Shown piece by piece: positions 8,775-18,074 of a stretch of DNA of 64,000 nucleotides. The stretch is taken from positions 278,496 to 342,495 of the forward strand of contig JAATGM010000051.1 in assembly GCA_015654675.1 (NCBI GenBank), written 5' to 3'. The translations under genes were made by a program, and so were the position numbers. The stretch's first letter is position 1; each line of letters begins with the position of its first letter. The notes under the pieces are model-generated. The model made no database searches and was not told where the DNA came from. It saw only the letters and a list, made by a program, of their open reading frames with translations. This DNA is from Planctomycetota bacterium (lineage in GTDB: Bacteria > Planctomycetota > Phycisphaerae > UBA1845 > UTPLA1).

Positions 8775-9737
8775 TCACGCTCCCAACCAGCGCACCACAT
8801 TCAGCGCAAAATCCCGATCATCATTCCCACCGGTATTCATCCCAAACTTCCGCCCGCTGTTCGCATCAATCTGCGCCGTCAACATCGCCGCCTCGCCCAG
8901 CACCACCACGCGCCCCTTCCCGAACTGCAGCGCCAGCCCCTGCGATCGCCCGCCGGCCGGCAGGTCATCTGTTTGAAACGTGGTCTTCCGCACGCCGTTT
9001 TTTTCCTCGGTCGCGGATGCCTTCGGCACCCGATCCACCGCCGTCTCCACCAGCGTCATCAAAGACACTGACCCCGCCGGCCCGCGCAGCGACTGCCCCG
9101 TAAACGTCTCAACCACGTTCACGCCACGCGTAATCGCGTGCTCACCCAGCAACCCATTCGCCCGCGAAAACAAAAGCTGCCCCGGATCGCCTGAGCCCGC
9201 CCGCGCGTGCGCCTCGTCATCCGTCCACCCGCCGCTCATCTCCACCCCAAACTCGCTCGCCAGTTTCGCCGCCGCCTCGCCATACGGATGATGGTCCGCC
9301 ACCAGCAGCAGCGACCCGCCGCCCTCCACCCACGCCCGGATCGCAGCGCACTCCGCCGAATCAAACGGCGATGCCGTCCGCTGATCGCCATCCCCGGGCC
9401 CGCACCCATTTACGACTACCAGAATGTCGCACTCCCCAAGCGCCGCCGCATCAAAAGCCGACCGATGCGTCGAAACCCGGCACCCGTCCGACTCAATCAG
9501 CTTGCAGAAAGGCCCAAATCGCCCGCGCGGCGTGTGCGCATTGCGATGCCCCACGTCGAACAACACCCGCGGATGCCGCTGCAAGAGCTGCGGCGACTGA
9601 ACGGTGGTGTCATATCCCGAATCCGCCCCCGGCTCGCTGAAAAACGTCCAAACCACCACCCCGGCCGTCGCCCCAATAATGACCAGTCCCGCCACACCCA
9701 TGATCACCCAACGTCGCCTGCGCATACGATCTCCCAC
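8775..9737 (-). CDS. Membrane-anchored DUF4350-like protein
   Basis: A 320-residue protein with a basic start (MRRRR) and one transmembrane helix (VIMGVAGLVIIGATAGVVVWTFF), so the rest is outside the cytoplasm. The soluble part resembles the DUF4350/ThuA-like glutamine-amidotransferase fold: PRVLFDVGHRNAHT, a segment CDILVVVNGCG, then IRAWVEGGGSLLLVADHHPYG and a late strand GKGRVVVLGEAAMLTAQ. The fold is common in predicted extracytoplasmic regulators or binding proteins; there is no clear catalytic Cys. The last 45 residues are duplicated as a broken fragment at about 4959-5100. ATG at 9725 (fifth codon) is an alternative start. Confidence 0.65.
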   Translation of the reverse strand: MGDRMRRRRWVIMGVAGLVIIGATAGVVVWTFFSEPGADSGYDTTVQSPQLLQRHPRVLFDVGHRNAHTPRGRFGPFCKLIESDGCRVSTHRSAFDAAALGECDILVVVNGCGPGDGDQRTASPFDSAECAAIRAWVEGGGSLLLVADHHPYGEAAAKLASEFGVEMSGGWTDDEAHARAGSGDPGQLLFSRANGLLGEHAITRGVNVVETFTGQSLRGPAGSVSLMTLVETAVDRVPKASATEEKNGVRKTTFQTDDLPAGGRSQGLALQFGKGRVVVLGEAAMLTAQIDANSGRKFGMNTGGNDDRDFALNVVRWLGA

Positions 9738-10287
9738 GCCCCGCCAGAGGCCAAATCATCCAATGCCGCCAACGATTCGTCGCCTAGGTATTGGCGTCAG
9801 GCGGTCGGTTATTCGAGTGGGGAGCAAGACCGAACGGCCAATTAAGGAATTTTGAAAAAGGACGTTGCCAATATTGAACAGATACCTAACATCGTAGAAT
9901 CGTCCCGTTCGGCCAGTCCGGGCGGCGTCTGGTCAGATTGCGCGCAAAACCGGTAGGGCGGTCAGCGCCAAGTCCGCGCTTCGCCGGCGACGGGTAAGCG
10001 CGCGTGCGATTGAGCTCGGTAGGGGGGTAGACAGGCATGCACATTTCCGATTTCCGACATCCAATATCGTCCCACGAATCCCACGGGAATGCGCAACCCC
10101 CACGGGCAAAGTGCCTTACAACCCGCCTCCGCCCCGCGTCCCGCGCCGTCTCTAAAATCTCAACCCGTCCGCTGCGTGGCCCGCCCTCGCCCGGCGGCCT
10201 CCCAATCCGCACATTTCTCGGAAGATTTAGCGGCCCCACCGATATTCTCCCGAGTATGGTACCTTTCCTCCAAAGGAGTCCTACGCC
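9738..10287. other. Intergenic region without a recognisable gene
   Basis: A 550-base gap between two divergent genes. It must carry both promoters, but no consensus pair stands out. A 117-codon frame on the minus strand (9886-10239) has no protein-like composition. The plus-strand base skew changes sign in about this area. Confidence 0.4.
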
Positions 10288-10905
10288 GTGAAACCCATCA
10301 GGACCGCAGCCCTTAGCTTTTTGGCACTCACCGCCCTGACACTGCCCATCGGCTGCGCCGACAATTCGCTGCCGGGGTCGCTTCAGGTGCTCTGGCCCGA
10401 TGGTTCCGGCTTTGATGCGCCGCTCGGTAGCGGGGCTCCTTCGCTCGCGAACTCGACCTGGGACATTTTCCCCGGCCCGATCCTTGGACCAGTCCCAATT
10501 GCCATCGCGCGGGTCTCATTCGGCGAGGCCGGGCAGGTTGTCAGCTTTGAGGCCGCACCCGACTTCGTGGGAAGCATTCCGACCGACCTTCCGGGCTTTA
10601 CCACCACGCTGCAAGCCGACGGCGTGCCGCATGACCTGGTCCCGGGCGTTTCCTACATCGGCGGGGCTTATGGCGGACAGACCGGCGCGAATCTCGCGAT
10701 CACGGCGTTCTTCCGATACTCAGCCGGCCCGGTCACGGTGGCCGAGGTGACACTGGCCATTGCGGGCGCGGAAGGCAGCGACCGAATCGACGGTACGTTC
10801 GGCTTTCACGTGACGCTAGAGGGCCCGGCCGCGGACTTTCTACCCGGCGTTGGAACAGGGCCGCAGGCGACGGAGCTGCCGATCATTCTCAAACCGGCCC
10901 CGTAG
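10288..10905 (+). CDS. Putative lipoprotein of unknown function
   Basis: A 205-residue protein starting at GTG 10288, supported by AAAGGAG nine bases upstream (10272-10278). The N-terminus KPIRTAALSFLALTALTLPIGC is a lipoprotein-type signal with Cys near residue 23, so the mature protein is probably lipid-anchored. The rest is rich in beta-type sequence (GQVVSFEAAPDFVG, GPVTVAEVTLAIAGAEGSDRIDGTFGFHVTLEG) and looks like one immunoglobulin-like or jelly-roll domain. I do not recognise the family. It stands alone, with 330 non-coding bases to the next gene. Confidence 0.65.
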   Translation: MKPIRTAALSFLALTALTLPIGCADNSLPGSLQVLWPDGSGFDAPLGSGAPSLANSTWDIFPGPILGPVPIAIARVSFGEAGQVVSFEAAPDFVGSIPTDLPGFTTTLQADGVPHDLVPGVSYIGGAYGGQTGANLAITAFFRYSAGPVTVAEVTLAIAGAEGSDRIDGTFGFHVTLEGPAADFLPGVGTGPQATELPIILKPAP

Positions 10906-11235
10906 GCGGCGCATCGGCAAGTCGGCGACCGGCAGTCCTTCGGCAAACAATTCACAGGCCGCAACGCGGGTTCAATTCGGTTTGGTTGGCTCAAGTAATA
11001 CTTCTCGGACGCTGCCGATTTCACTCGCGCGGCGGGTTTCGTTCGGCTTTGGGGCGCGATTTTTACATCGCCGGACGCTTTCAACCGCGGCAGAAACCGG
11101 GCGTGGCAAACGGCCATCCAATGCGTTAAGCTCGATCGTTTCGTATCGGGTCCGGCAGCCGGCCGGCCGACGCGGTTCGACGCGCAAGCTTGTCGAACTG
11201 GACCGAGGGAAGTCCGAAGCTGGAGTATTCGCCGA
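10906..11235. other. Intergenic region without a recognisable gene
   Basis: A 330-base gap between the lipoprotein gene and the alpha-oxoamine synthase gene. No terminator hairpin with a T-run, no RNA gene and no protein-like frame was seen. Confidence 0.4.
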
Positions 11236-12474
11236 ATGTCAGCCGCCGAACGAAAGGCCGCCGAAATCGCCCGAGCGCACCGATTCCTCAAGCCCCTGCT
11301 GGATCGCGGCCGTGGGCTCGAAGTCCTGTTTCAGTCGGGTTCGCCGCGGATCGGTTCGCGCACGCTCGCGATCGACGGCAGTGATTTTATTGACTTCGCT
11401 ACAACGAGTTACCTCGGGCTTGATTCGGACCCGGCGGTGGTTCAGGCATGTGTCAACGCGCTGCGATCCGGCGGACTGCATCGCTACATCTCGCGAGCGT
11501 TTTTCTCGGCTGCCGAGTACCGCGAATTGGAGTCCCGGCTCGCACGCGTGACAGGTCTGCCCGCGGCCATCGTATTTCCCAGCGCGACGGCGCTGCATCA
11601 GGCGCTGCTCCCGTTGTTGGCTCGCAAGGGCACGCTGGTCGTCGCCGACGACCAGGTGCACCATTCGATGCATGAAGCCCTCAAGGCGTGTGATGGCGCA
11701 GAGATCCACTATACCACGCACAACGACCTTGCGGCCATGGCCGATCTTCTATCGCGAAAGGAGCCGGGTTCTCCATCGCTGATTCTGGCCGACGGGGTTT
11801 ACAGTCTGTCCGGCGAGGTGGCTCCGGTCGAAAAGCTCTACGACCTGGCTGTCCGCACGGAATCGCTGCTGTACCTCGACGATTCGCACGGTTTCGGTGT
11901 TTTTGGACGCCGAGGTGAAGGCGTCCCGGCCCGGCTCGGCCCGGTTCGCGACAACCTGATCTACGTTGGCAGTCTCTCAAAGGCACTCGGCTGTTACGGC
12001 GCCTTCGCGGGCACGACCGCCACACTCGGCGCCGCCATTCGCGATTTTGCCGGCGGCCTGCTCTTCAGCGGCCCGCTGCCGATCACGCTGCTGGCCGGCG
12101 CCGTTGCCGCCGCCGATGTATTGCTTTCGCCGCGCCTTTCGGAATTGCACGACCGACTCTGGCGGAATCAGGCCCGCGCGATCGGGGCCCTGCGCGAGGC
12201 GGGCTTCGAGCCGATGGCGACAGACAGCGCCGTGGTATGCGTGGACTTCAATAGCTTGGCCGGGATTTCACAGGTGATCGACACGCTGCGCGAGAACGGA
12301 ATCCTGATGAGCGCGGTTTCATTCCCGGCCGTGCCGCGCGGCCACTATCGACTGCGCTTCTCGATTTCGTCCAGCCACAGCGACGAAGACATGCAGCGCC
12401 TGGCCGATGGATTGCAGCAGGCCCGCGCCGGCGCGCGATCCCGCGCCGAATGGTCGGGCGTTGCCGTTCCCTGA
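11236..12474 (+). CDS. PLP-dependent alpha-oxoamine synthase (BioF/Kbl/SPT-like)
   Basis: A 412-residue fold-type I aminotransferase-like enzyme. Family marks are the substrate segment DFATTSYLGLDSDP (about residues 53-66), ADDQVHHSMHEAL (137-149), DDSHGFGVFGRRGEG (215-229), and the PLP lysine in GSLSKALG (Lys249). Members condense an amino acid with an acyl-CoA: 8-amino-7-oxononanoate synthase (biotin), 2-amino-3-ketobutyrate ligase (threonine breakdown) or serine palmitoyltransferase (sphingolipids). These cannot be separated by eye here. There are no biotin genes nearby, which mildly argues against BioF. It converges with pntB, with stops 17 bases apart. Confidence 0.85.
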   Translation: MSAAERKAAEIARAHRFLKPLLDRGRGLEVLFQSGSPRIGSRTLAIDGSDFIDFATTSYLGLDSDPAVVQACVNALRSGGLHRYISRAFFSAAEYRELESRLARVTGLPAAIVFPSATALHQALLPLLARKGTLVVADDQVHHSMHEALKACDGAEIHYTTHNDLAAMADLLSRKEPGSPSLILADGVYSLSGEVAPVEKLYDLAVRTESLLYLDDSHGFGVFGRRGEGVPARLGPVRDNLIYVGSLSKALGCYGAFAGTTATLGAAIRDFAGGLLFSGPLPITLLAGAVAAADVLLSPRLSELHDRLWRNQARAIGALREAGFEPMATDSAVVCVDFNSLAGISQVIDTLRENGILMSAVSFPAVPRGHYRLRFSISSSHSDEDMQRLADGLQQARAGARSRAEWSGVAVP

Positions 12475-12491
12475 ACCGCCGCTCGCGTGGA

Positions 12492-13958
12492 TCAGTGCAT
12501 CCCGCCGCCCGAGAGCGCCTTCACCACATCGCCCAATGCCGCCTTCGAGTCGCCGAAGAGCATCAGCGTCTTATCGTTATAATAGAGTTCGTTATCGATG
12601 CCGGCAAAGCCCGGATTCATGCTGCGCTTGTTGACGATAATGGTCTTGGCTTTGTCGACATCCAGGATCGGCATGCCGTAAATCGGGCTGCTCTTGTCAT
12701 GCCGAGCGGCCGGGTTGGTGACGTCGTTGGCACCGACGACCAACGCCACGTCGACCTGCGGAAACTCGGGATTGATCGTTTCCATATCGATCAGCCGGTC
12801 GTAGGGGATTTCGACCTCGGCCAGCAGCACGTTCATGTGGCCGGGCATGCGGCCGGCGACGGGGTGGATCGCGAACTTGACGACCACTCCGCGCTTGGTG
12901 AGCTGGTCATATAGCTCGCGGACCATCCGCTGCGCCTGAGCCACGGCCATGCCGTAACCCGGAATAATCGCCACCTCGTTGGCCATTTCCAGCATCTGGG
13001 CGACTTCTTCGGGGTTGGTGCTGCGCACCGACTTGTCGGTCGTCGCGGCGGCGGCGGCTTGTACCTGCCCGAAGGCCCCGAACAGCACGTTGAAGAACGA
13101 TCGATTCATGGCCTTGCACATGATGATCGAGAGAATCAGACCGCTCGACCCATCCAGCGCGCCGGCCGTGATCAGCAGCTTGTTGTCGAGCACGAAGCCC
13201 ATGGCCACGGCCGAAAGTCCGGCGTAGGAATTGAGAATCGAGATGACCGTCGGCATGTCGGCCCCGCCGATCGGGATGATGAGCAGTACGCCGAAGGTGA
13301 GGGCCAGTCCAGCGAACAGGGCGTAGACCGGCCACCAACTCGGTCTCAGCACCAGCGTGACGCCGGCGACGATGGCGATCACGAAGAGCAGCAGGTTGAT
13401 GGCGTTCTGGTTTTTATAGGTGATCGGCCGAGTGGGAATGATCTCCTGCAGCTTGCCGGCCGCCATGAGACTGCCCGTCACCGTGATGAATCCGAGCAGC
13501 ACCTCGAAGACGATCGCGCCCATTTTGAAGCCGGACATCCCTGCGGCGGGGGCGCCGTCATGCAGCCAGATGAAGTACTCGGCCGTGCCAACCAACCCGG
13601 CGGCCAGACCGCCGAACGCATGCGACAACGCCGTCCGCTGTGGCACGGCGGTCAATGGCACCATTGAAAGCTTGATACCGAATGGAACGGCGAGCAGGGC
13701 CGCGATGGCGATCCACAGATACCCCGATCGCACGATCTCGGGCTCAACCAATGTACCTAGCACGGCGGCGGCCATTCCGGCAACGCCGGCAAACGTTCCG
13801 CGGCGAGCCGTCTTGGGGTCGCTCATCCAGTGCAGCGACAGGATGAACATGACGGCCGCGAAGATGTAAATGAGGTGTATGACGGAATGAATGACGCCGG
13901 CATGTGCAGCCCGGCCGGATGACGCCAACAACAGCAGGGGAGAGGCGAAGGTTTCCAT
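12492..13958 (-). CDS. pntB: NAD(P) transhydrogenase subunit beta
   Basis: This is the beta subunit of the proton-translocating transhydrogenase, which transfers hydride between NADH and NADP+ using the proton gradient. The ATG at 13958 gives 488 residues; the upstream pntAB stop TAA shares one base with it. The N-terminal half is a bundle of hydrophobic helices (LIYIFAAVMFILSLHWMS, LWIAIAALLAVPFGIKL, VYALFAGLALTFGVLLIIPIGGADMPTVIS). The C-terminal half is the NADP-binding domain III, with VAIIPGYGMAVAQAQ, the segment FAIHPVAGRMPGHMNVLLAEV, VDVALVVGANDVTNPAA and IIVNKRSMNPGFAGIDN. It is the last gene of the pntAA-pntAB-pntB operon. Confidence 0.96.
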   Translation of the reverse strand: METFASPLLLLASSGRAAHAGVIHSVIHLIYIFAAVMFILSLHWMSDPKTARRGTFAGVAGMAAAVLGTLVEPEIVRSGYLWIAIAALLAVPFGIKLSMVPLTAVPQRTALSHAFGGLAAGLVGTAEYFIWLHDGAPAAGMSGFKMGAIVFEVLLGFITVTGSLMAAGKLQEIIPTRPITYKNQNAINLLLFVIAIVAGVTLVLRPSWWPVYALFAGLALTFGVLLIIPIGGADMPTVISILNSYAGLSAVAMGFVLDNKLLITAGALDGSSGLILSIIMCKAMNRSFFNVLFGAFGQVQAAAAATTDKSVRSTNPEEVAQMLEMANEVAIIPGYGMAVAQAQRMVRELYDQLTKRGVVVKFAIHPVAGRMPGHMNVLLAEVEIPYDRLIDMETINPEFPQVDVALVVGANDVTNPAARHDKSSPIYGMPILDVDKAKTIIVNKRSMNPGFAGIDNELYYNDKTLMLFGDSKAALGDVVKALSGGGMH

Positions 13959-14251
13959 TACTTGCCCGCCTCCCGCGGCTTGAACATCTTCAGCATGCGA
14001 TCGGTGATGAGAAACCCGCTGATGATATTGGTCATCGATGCGAACACCGCGATCGCTCCAAGGATCGAACTCACCGTGCTCTTCTGCTCGCCGGCGATCA
14101 GGATGGCCCCGACCACGGCGATGGCCGAGATGGCATTTGTCAGCGACATGAGCGGCGTATGCAGCAATCGCGAGACGCGGCGAATCACGCCCAGTCCGAT
14201 GATGCTGGACAGCATGAAAACGTATAGCGCCGAGATGAAATCCGTTTGCAT
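13958..14251 (-). CDS. pntAB: NAD(P) transhydrogenase subunit alpha, membrane part
   Basis: A 97-residue membrane protein equal to the C-terminal part of a fused PntA. It shows three to four hydrophobic helices: FISALYVFMLSSIIGLGVI, PLMSLTNAISAIAVVGAILIAG and ILGAIAVFASMTNIISGFLITDRML. HTPLMSLTNAIS is a hallmark of this subunit. Split alpha subunits (PntAA plus PntAB) are found in many bacteria. Its start overlaps the pntAA stop by one base (TGATG) and its stop overlaps the pntB start by one base, so translation of the three is coupled. Confidence 0.95.
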   Translation of the reverse strand: MQTDFISALYVFMLSSIIGLGVIRRVSRLLHTPLMSLTNAISAIAVVGAILIAGEQKSTVSSILGAIAVFASMTNIISGFLITDRMLKMFKPREAGK

Positions 14252-15411
14252 CAGACGCCGGCTCCTTTCTGCAGGGCGTCGCGCGCCTGGGCGTGAAGCA
14301 CCTGTCCTTCATGGGTGATCATCGCGCCTTTGATGATCTCGTCCGTCAGGTCGAGGTTGAATTTATTGTCTTTCCAGAACGTGGTGATGAAAGTTGTCAG
14401 GTTTCGGCTGTAGAGCAAGCTTGCGTGCAGCGGCATTTCGGCCGGGATGTTGAGCGGTCCGCAAATGGTCACGCCGTGCCTGAGCACGGTCTTGCCCGGC
14501 TCGGTCAGCTCGCAGTTTCCGCCGCCTTCGGCCGCGATGTCGACAATGACCGATCCGGGCTTCATGCCCTGAACCATGTCGGCCGTGATCAGTCGCGGGG
14601 CTTTTACTCCGCCGATGAGCGCGGTGGTGATGACGACATCATTGGACGCACAGTGCTTGCCGATCAACTCGCCCTGTTTCTTGTAGAAGTCCGCCGATAG
14701 CTCTTTCGCATAGCCGCCAGCGTCCTGCGCCGATTCGCTGGTATCTACGCCGGTCCAGCGGGCCCCCAGACTCTCCACCTGCTCCTTGACCGCGGGCCGC
14801 GTGTCGGTCGCTTCGACGGTCGCGCCGAGGCGGCGGGCTGTCGCGATGGCCTGCAGACCGGCCACCCCGGCCCCGATGACGAAGACCTTGGCCGCCAGCA
14901 CGGTTCCAGCGGCAGTCATGAACATGGGGAAGTATTTCGGAAGAGTCATGGCCCCGATGAGGACCGATCGATAGCCGGCGATATTCGCCATTGAAGACAG
15001 CGTATCCATCGACTGGGCCCGGCTGATGCGGGGGATGCAGTCGGTGGCGAAGGTCGTAATACGTCGCTCCGCCAGTCGGCGAACGGCATCGAGGTTTCGC
15101 GTGGGGGTGATGGTGCCGAGCAGCATCGCGCCTTCGCGGAACAGGTCGACCTCGTGCCGGCCGATCGCGGCGTTTTCCATCGGCGGCTGGACTTTCACGA
15201 TCAGGTCGGAGCTGCCCAGCAGCGTGGCGAGATCGGATTCGATGGTCGCACCGGCTTCGCGGAACTGCTCGTCTGGAAAGGACGCGGCCGTGCCGGCCCC
15301 GGCCTCGACGGAGACGGCCATACCGGCTTTCACCAGTTTTTTGACGCTTTCAGGGGCGAGCGCTACGCGGTGCTCGTCCGGTTTGATTTCTCGTGGAACG
15401 GCGACTTTCAT
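14251..15411 (-). CDS. pntAA: NAD(P) transhydrogenase subunit alpha, NAD-binding part
   Basis: A 386-residue soluble domain I of transhydrogenase, related to alanine dehydrogenase. The start at 15411 (MKVAVPREIKPDEHRVALAP) matches the family N-terminus. The NAD-binding GxGxxG is in VFVIGAGVAGLQAIATARRLGA. Other marks are SRAQSMDTLSSMANIAGYRS and the closing segment GVTICGPLNIPAEMPLHAS. It binds NAD(H) and docks on the membrane PntAB/PntB complex. It is first in its operon; an in-frame ATG 11 codons upstream is less likely because it adds a non-homologous tail. Confidence 0.96.
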   Translation of the reverse strand: MKVAVPREIKPDEHRVALAPESVKKLVKAGMAVSVEAGAGTAASFPDEQFREAGATIESDLATLLGSSDLIVKVQPPMENAAIGRHEVDLFREGAMLLGTITPTRNLDAVRRLAERRITTFATDCIPRISRAQSMDTLSSMANIAGYRSVLIGAMTLPKYFPMFMTAAGTVLAAKVFVIGAGVAGLQAIATARRLGATVEATDTRPAVKEQVESLGARWTGVDTSESAQDAGGYAKELSADFYKKQGELIGKHCASNDVVITTALIGGVKAPRLITADMVQGMKPGSVIVDIAAEGGGNCELTEPGKTVLRHGVTICGPLNIPAEMPLHASLLYSRNLTTFITTFWKDNKFNLDLTDEIIKGAMITHEGQVLHAQARDALQKGAGV

Positions 15412-15544
15412 GCACACCTCGACGAAGACGACCTCGGCCCGCATTCGCGATGCGGGGTGGGCCGACTATCTTATCGATCGAACCGTTGGGCGAAAGAGAT
15501 CAGTCCCACCGGATCCACCCGGCGAATTACCGCGCCCGGTCTGA

Positions 15545-16006
15545 TTATGCCTCACCGAAGGGCTGGCCGTGGATTTGGCGGCAAACTTCCGACAGGCGCG
15601 TCCATGTGGATGACCGCACCGATTGCAACATGACCTGCTCGTTCCAGTGGCGACTGGCGCGCTCCAGTAGTTCGGGGCTGAGTAACATGGCGGCCGGCTG
15701 TTGTAGGCCGCTGGATCGCGCGACCATCCGAAGCAGGATTCGATCTAGCGTCGAGAGCGACAGGCCTCGCAGCAATGAGCGGAACAGCTTCTGGGGCTGG
15801 CGCGCAACCGGGTTGGTGCGTCGCCGCTGAAGGACACTGAGCGAGTAGAGGACAACGATGAAAACCAGGAATACTGTGAAGACGATCGCGATCTGACGGC
15901 CGATCTCGGTTGACGATCCGCGGCCTTCGCGGAAGTCCCATTTCATGTATTCGAGGAACTCGCGGGCGCGATCCGACATGACGGCTTCGGCAAGGATGAT
16001 GGTCAT
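15545..16006 (-). CDS. Single-helix membrane protein coupled to the HEAT-repeat gene
   Basis: From the ATG at 16006 the protein has 153 residues. It has a short acidic N-terminal part (SDRAREFLEYMKWDFREG), one strong transmembrane helix (IAIVFTVFLVFIVVLYSLSVL, about residues 33-53), then a basic cytoplasmic or extracytoplasmic tail with helices such as LFRSLLRGLSLSTLDRILLRMVARSSG. Its ATG overlaps the TGA of the upstream HEAT-repeat gene (ATGA), so the two are translationally coupled and probably act together. I do not recognise a family. Confidence 0.65.
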   Translation of the reverse strand: MTIILAEAVMSDRAREFLEYMKWDFREGRGSSTEIGRQIAIVFTVFLVFIVVLYSLSVLQRRRTNPVARQPQKLFRSLLRGLSLSTLDRILLRMVARSSGLQQPAAMLLSPELLERASRHWNEQVMLQSVRSSTWTRLSEVCRQIHGQPFGEA

Positions 16007-17928
16007 GCGAGATCTCCGGCCGGGGCGGGCGCGGGGACGGCCGGGATGGCGGTCTCCAGACGCTTGGAAAGTCGATGCAGCGTTTGGGTGGCGGCTCGGC
16101 GGACGGACATGTCCGGGTCGCACTGGCTGACGCCGTGGACGCGCTCGCGCATGGCGGTCAGGCGCATTCGCTCAACCAGCCAGAGGGCGCTGATGCGGTG
16201 CATTCGGCGCGGATCGGAGAGCATGCTGAGCAGCGCCCCAGCGGCCTCGGGGACGCGGCGATGCAGCAGCGCGCGGATGGCGTTGCCGCGGATGCGGTTG
16301 TCGTCGTGTTCCATCAGCGGGGTCAGCATGTCTAGCCGCGTGGTGGAGCCGAGTCGGTCGAGGCCCTCGACGGCATTGGCGACGACGCGCGGATCGGCGT
16401 CGAGCAGGGCGCGCTCGAAGATTCGGCGAGCGGTGGGGCCGCCCGCGGCCGAGAGGGCGGACATCACCGTTGAACGCACCGTGATGTCTTCGTCGCTCGA
16501 CAGCGCCGCGACTTCGTTGAGCAGATCGCCGGACAAACCCAGGGCCATCACCATTCGCACCGCTCGCGTTCGATCCTCGGCCGATCGTGAGCAGAGCCGC
16601 GCGCGAAGGGCGTTTCCGAATTCCTTCATTTGGGTGCGGGCGCGGCGGCCGATTGACTGGGCCACGTTGGCGTCGAGGCGGTCGAACGTTGACCAGGCCG
16701 AGTCGAACAGGGCATCGTTTTTGGCGCCGATCGCACGGAGGTGCGCCAGCCGGCGCGAGCGCTCCGACAATCGCCGCCGGTGTTTCAGGGCGCGGATAGC
16801 CATCCGCTGGACGACGCCCGACCCCTGCCGCGCGGCGGTATCGAGTCCGCGTGCAGCCGACTGACTCGTCATTCGGGAGAGTTCGAAGATGGCGGCGGCC
16901 GCGGCACTGGGGTTTTCGCCGGTCGCGATCTGAGTCAGGATGTCCATCTTCATTTCAGGCGGGAGACCGGTCGCAGTCAGCCAGGCCGGAAAGCGGGGCA
17001 GCAGCTCGGCGGGCATCTCCAGCACCGACTCGATTCCGGAGGCGAGCCACGACAGGCGGCGTACGGCCGCGAAGGCGCGGCGAATCTGCGGTTCGCGAAC
17101 GAGGAACGAATCGCGAATCATCTGATGGAAAAATTCCGAATCGCAACGCAGTTCGAGCCGGCGCAGGATCGGGGCGCGGGTTTCGGCGCGGGTCAGGGCG
17201 ACGTAAGCGAAGGGCGAGAGCCGGCGGTCGTCGGAGTTTTCAAAAACCTCGATCATGGCGGCCGTATGTCCGCCGCGGCGCTGGCCGGCGTGGTCGAGCA
17301 GTGTTTCGGTCAGCTCGTGGGCGAAGAACATGGCGGCCTCGAGGGCCTCCATGCGGTGGTGATCGCTGAAGGTCGCGAGCCCGGCTGAGACGGCGCGAAG
17401 CAGCGACTCGCGCTCCTGGGTGAGCATGCGGAGTGCCTCGACCGCGACGCCGGCGGCTTCGTTCCCGGCCACTTCCGGGTCGCGAAAGACCGTTCGCACG
17501 TCGGACTGGCGATCGAAGAAATTGTCCACCAACGCTCGAAGGGCTTCGGCGGCGGCTTGCCGGACGCGAGGCGTTCCATCCTTAAGCCCGAGATTGGCCA
17601 GATCGGCCAGGCGTGGGTTGCCGGATCGACGCAAAATGGTGAGGGCATTGACGCGGGTTTCGACGTCGGGTTCGTGGAGGGCCGACTCGAGGGCGGCCGA
17701 CATCAGGGCGCTGTGGACAACGACGTCCTGTCGCAGGTCGTCGGTCAGGACCTGGAAATGGGCGACCAGTCCGACCATGCCGGGGGTGGATGCGCGGTGG
17801 AGCAGGGTGCGAGCGGCCATTGAGCGGTAGGGCTCGGAGACGAGGGGAAGGGCTTCGCGCAAGGCGTCATCCGCGGCGGGATGATCGCTGCGGGCGAGAA
17901 GGTCGTAGATGGCGGGTATGTTTGCCAT
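16003..17928 (-). CDS. HEAT-repeat protein
   Basis: A 641-residue protein made largely of alpha-helical HEAT-type repeats, about 35-40 residues each. Examples are VNALTILRRSGNPRLADLANLGLKDGTPRVRQAAAEALRAL, LSGDLLNEVAALSSDEDITVRSTVMSALSAAGG (here shortened), and the later LLDADPRVVANAVEGLDRLG with NRIRGNAIRALLHRRVPEAAGALLSMLSDP. No catalytic domain or signal peptide is seen, so it is probably a cytoplasmic scaffold. The downstream coupled gene encodes a one-helix membrane protein, suggesting the HEAT protein is tethered at the membrane. The pair stands between the transhydrogenase operon and a divergent glycosyltransferase gene. Confidence 0.8.
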   Translation of the reverse strand: MANIPAIYDLLARSDHPAADDALREALPLVSEPYRSMAARTLLHRASTPGMVGLVAHFQVLTDDLRQDVVVHSALMSAALESALHEPDVETRVNALTILRRSGNPRLADLANLGLKDGTPRVRQAAAEALRALVDNFFDRQSDVRTVFRDPEVAGNEAAGVAVEALRMLTQERESLLRAVSAGLATFSDHHRMEALEAAMFFAHELTETLLDHAGQRRGGHTAAMIEVFENSDDRRLSPFAYVALTRAETRAPILRRLELRCDSEFFHQMIRDSFLVREPQIRRAFAAVRRLSWLASGIESVLEMPAELLPRFPAWLTATGLPPEMKMDILTQIATGENPSAAAAAIFELSRMTSQSAARGLDTAARQGSGVVQRMAIRALKHRRRLSERSRRLAHLRAIGAKNDALFDSAWSTFDRLDANVAQSIGRRARTQMKEFGNALRARLCSRSAEDRTRAVRMVMALGLSGDLLNEVAALSSDEDITVRSTVMSALSAAGGPTARRIFERALLDADPRVVANAVEGLDRLGSTTRLDMLTPLMEHDDNRIRGNAIRALLHRRVPEAAGALLSMLSDPRRMHRISALWLVERMRLTAMRERVHGVSQCDPDMSVRRAATQTLHRLSKRLETAIPAVPAPAPAGDLA

Positions 17929-18074
17929 GCGTCGGTAATGTCCCCGTCGCGGTTATCGGTTTGATCCATTGGCGGCCTGAGGATCGGGTTGGCCGGCGTC
18001 CCTGGACGCGCCATCGTCCGAGAATTGTGGTTGTGTCCTGCGCTCCGGTTGGCTGGGTACAATGTTTCCAATAG

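Noticed and set aside
9886..10239. A 117-codon minus-strand ORF in the largest intergenic gap
   Set aside because: No ribosome site, no family motif, and the composition is like other shadow frames.
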